Shown: one piece after another, positions 21,726 to 23,413 of the stretch
Position numbering within the stretch: the stretch's first letter is position 1
How the letters are laid out: each line of letters begins with the position of its first letter
Assembly (NCBI GenBank): GCA_036395835.1
Contig: DASWCW010000026.1
Span: forward strand, 1-23,413
DNA: 23,413 nucleotides
Direction of reading: 5' to 3'
Source: AP-16 sp036395835
GTDB taxonomy: Bacteria > Pseudomonadota > Alphaproteobacteria > Rhizobiales > Xanthobacteraceae
Notes under the pieces: model-generated
The model's database searches: none
Seen by the model: the letters and a program-made list of their open reading frames with translations, nothing else
What the model was told of the DNA's origin: nothing
Program-made: the position numbers and the translations under genes

Positions 21726-22723
21726 CCGCCGCGGCGCTCGTGCGAGCCGAAAATCTCGGTCGCATCTTCGACGTGTCGAGCCCGTGGCTGACGCGGGCGC
21801 TCGAAGGCCTGCCGCGCCAAGTCGTCGTCGCGGTCGCGGACATGTCGTTCGAGATCGCGCAAAAGGAGACGCTGGCGCTGGTTGGCGAGTCGGGATCCGG
21901 CAAGTCGACGGTCGCCAAGATGGTGGTCGGCCTGGTTCCGCCCACGACCGGGGAAGTCTTCATCGATGCCATGCCGATGCACGGCCGCCAGCGCGGGGCG
22001 GAACGCAGGCGGCTGCGCCGGCGCATCCAGATGGTGTTCCAGGATCCCTACGCGAGCCTCAATCCGCGCTGGCGGGCGCTGGACATCGTTGCCGAGCCGA
22101 TCCGCGCGTTCGGGCTTGCCGCGCGCCGCGCGGAGATCGCCGGCCGGGTCGGCGAACTGCTCCGGCTCGTGGGTCTCGATCCGGCGGACGGCAGCAAATA
22201 TCCGCACCAGTTTTCCGGCGGCCAACGACAGCGCATCGCCATCGCCCGCGCGCTCGCCTCGCAGCCGGAGTTCGTCGTCTGCGACGAGCCGACCTCGGCG
22301 CTCGACGTCTCGGTCCAGGCCCAGATCCTGAACCTGATGCGCGATCTGCAGGACCGGTTCGGCCTCACCTATCTCTTCATCAGCCACAATCTCGCGGTGG
22401 TGCGCCACATGGCGCACCGCATCGGCGTGATGTATCTGGGCCGGCTGGTCGAGATCGCCGCGGCGGACGCGCTGTTCCGCGCGCCGCGGCATCCATACAC
22501 GCGTATGCTGCTCGATGCGGTGCCCGACCTCGACATGTCGGGTCGGCAGCGCAAGCCCGTCGAGGGCGAGATTCCCAACCCGATCGATCCGCCCAAGGGC
22601 TGCAGCTTCCACCCCCGCTGTCCGTTCGCGAATGCCCGCTGCAAGAGCGAGCGCCCGGCGCTGGTGGCATGGGGCGCCGCAGGTCCCGTCGCCTGTCACG
22701 CGGTCGAGGAGGGCAGGATATGA
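21722..22723 (+). CDS. Dpp/Opp-type ABC transporter ATP-binding protein (DppF-like)
   Basis: This is the second ATPase, 333 residues, partnering the preceding one as a heterodimer. It has Walker A GESGSGKS (55-62), Q-loop FQDPYASLNPRW (106-117), signature FSGGQRQRI (164-172), Walker B EFVVCDEP (183-190) and H-loop SHNL. The ASLNPR Q-loop and SHNLAVVRHM after the H-loop are typical DppF/OppF features. The C-terminal extension has GCSFHPRCPFANARC and a final ACH, a cysteine set like that in its partner. The ATGA overlap with the upstream gene decides the start. It is the last gene of the transporter cluster; 95 bp separate it from the next gene. Confidence 0.94.
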   Translation: MTAAALVRAENLGRIFDVSSPWLTRALEGLPRQVVVAVADMSFEIAQKETLALVGESGSGKSTVAKMVVGLVPPTTGEVFIDAMPMHGRQRGAERRRLRRRIQMVFQDPYASLNPRWRALDIVAEPIRAFGLAARRAEIAGRVGELLRLVGLDPADGSKYPHQFSGGQRQRIAIARALASQPEFVVCDEPTSALDVSVQAQILNLMRDLQDRFGLTYLFISHNLAVVRHMAHRIGVMYLGRLVEIAAADALFRAPRHPYTRMLLDAVPDLDMSGRQRKPVEGEIPNPIDPPKGCSFHPRCPFANARCKSERPALVAWGAAGPVACHAVEEGRI

Positions 22724-22734
22724 GCTCACGGCCG

Positions 22735-22770
22735 GCGTGGAGCCAAGCGAAATGCGGGCGATGCCCGGGA
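22735..22770 (+). repeat. Degenerate REP-like sequence after the transporter operon
   Basis: GCGTGGAGCCAAGCGAAATG continues into CGGGCGATGCCCGGGA, resembling the GGAGCGAAGCGxAATCCGGG rhizobial REP core. Its GCCAAGCGAAATGCG (22742-22756) matches 742-756 with one mismatch. The GGGCGATGCCC end can fold on itself. It lies between the transporter stop and the next gene. Confidence 0.4.
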
Positions 22771-22818
22771 CAGCAATAGGGCGGCTGAGCGACACGGCGG
22801 AGAAAGCGGAGGGATAGG

Positions 22819-23160
22819 ATGCGGTTTCGCCTCAACCATTGGCTGGGCATCGGCGTCGCGATCTCATTGGTGTGGGCGTTGGGCGGCGGTTTGTGGGGCT
22901 ACCAGCTTGGCAATCGCTGGACTGAATCCGCCCGTGAAGATGCCGCCTCCAGGCTTTACCAGTGCTTGAACAACGAAACGCTGGGTTCCGGATCGGAGGT
23001 CTGCGAGCAACGGGAAAGGGAAATGGCGCGGATACGCTCTTACCAATGGCCCACCGCGGCGTTCTTGGGCCTAGGTCCGATTCCTATCGGCTGGTTGGCT
23101 GCGTATCTCGCTATCGGGATCGTGCGCCGGATACGACCGGATCAGCAAGGAACGACGTAA
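22819..23160 (+). CDS. Small two-helix membrane protein of unknown function
   Basis: This 113-residue protein has a helix at about 8-30 (WLGIGVAISLVWALGGGLWG), a polar central segment of about 45 residues with two cysteines (YQCLNNE, SEVCEQRERE), and a second helix at about 78-100 (AAFLGLGPIPIGWLAAYLAIG) followed by a basic tail RRIRPDQ. The layout suggests the middle loop faces the periplasm, where the cysteines could pair. A strong ribosome site (GGAGGGATAGG) precedes the ATG. I do not recognise a named family. It is separate from the transporter by a repeat-bearing gap and convergent with the Crp/Fnr gene. Confidence 0.75.
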   Translation: MRFRLNHWLGIGVAISLVWALGGGLWGYQLGNRWTESAREDAASRLYQCLNNETLGSGSEVCEQREREMARIRSYQWPTAAFLGLGPIPIGWLAAYLAIGIVRRIRPDQQGTT

Positions 23161-23182
23161 CGTTGGGTCTGCGGCAAGTCGG

Positions 23183-23213
23183 CCCCGATTCGCTCCGCTG
23201 CATCCGGGCTACG
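23183..23213 (-). repeat. REP-like element between convergent genes
   Basis: On the minus strand, CGTAGCCCGGATGCAGCGGA leads into GCGAATCGGGG, the form of the common GTAGCCCGGATG...AATCCGGG repeat of rhizobial genomes, with a decayed right arm. It lies in the 63-bp space between two convergent stop codons, the usual location for REPs. Confidence 0.6.
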
Positions 23214-23223
23214 GCTCTCCTGT

Positions 23224-23413
23224 TCAGTCCTCGGGACGCGTGCGGGCGACGGCGGCGAGCGCATCGGGTTTGAGCACCACGACGCCGCCGCGCTCGAGCC
23301 GAACCCAATTGCGGTCCTCCCAGTCGCGCAACTGCTTGTTGGTGCTCTCGCGCGACATCCCGATCATCTGCCCGATCTCGCGCTGGGTAATCGCTACTCT
23401 GCGCGCCTGGGAA
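23224..23413 (-). CDS. Crp/Fnr family transcriptional regulator, C-terminal part
   Basis: Only the last 62 complete codons are in the window; the start lies beyond the right edge. They encode the winged helix-turn-helix: ITQREIGQMIGMSRESTNKQ as helix-turn-recognition helix, then LRDWEDRNWVRLERGGVVVL as wing and KPDALAAVAR. This is the usual end of Crp/Fnr regulators (HTH_Crp_2 type). The effector-binding domain is not visible, so the signal sensed and the targets cannot be stated. Confidence 0.88.
   Translation of the reverse strand, partial: SQARRVAITQREIGQMIGMSRESTNKQLRDWEDRNWVRLERGGVVVLKPDALAAVARTRPED

Overview
The window is high-GC chromosomal DNA (roughly two-thirds G+C by eye) from an alphaproteobacterium, most likely of the Hyphomicrobiales (Bradyrhizobium, Rhodopseudomonas and Xanthobacteraceae relatives). 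Three things point there: the glmU-glmS-DUF502 order, a two-sided ndvC/ndvB-type beta-1,3/1,6-glucan locus of the Bradyrhizobium kind, and many GC-rich palindromic intergenic repeats. The species cannot be named from this sequence.

Layout. 1-4259 (minus strand) holds glmU, glmS and a DUF502 membrane protein, which make and activate glucosamine for cell envelope polymers. 4477-7353 (plus strand) holds a calcineurin-like phosphoesterase, a persulfide-dioxygenase-like metallo-beta-lactamase/rhodanese fusion and a small four-helix membrane protein. 7370-8172 is an inserted block carrying a BrnT/BrnA toxin-antitoxin pair, bounded by perfect 72-bp direct repeats. 8122-13282 is the glucan locus: ndvC on the minus strand, and divergently a small secreted protein (ndvD position) and ndvB on the plus strand. 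13301-13602 is a decayed REP/RAYT element between ndvB and an M20 amidohydrolase (13606-14775, minus). 15089-16747 is an L-lactate permease. 16913-22723 is a complete Dpp/Opp-type peptide ABC transporter (binding protein, two permeases, two ATPases). The window ends with a small membrane protein and the C-terminal end of a Crp/Fnr regulator cut by the window edge.

Most notable structure. The small membrane gene and ndvC are convergent, and their last 72 bp are identical because they are two copies of the same DNA read on opposite strands. In the inferred ancestor the two genes overlapped tail to tail by 35 bp. A brnTA-bearing segment then entered and duplicated the overlap, leaving both genes with intact 3' ends. 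The BrnT toxin in the insert appears to have lost about 13 internal residues. The second mobile-DNA relic is a RAYT gene reduced to its N-terminal ~39 codons joined, out of frame, to its last ~19 codons, still flanked by inverted REP sequences.

The rest is conventional metabolism and transport. Many long open frames opposite real genes are GC-rich shadows and were left out.
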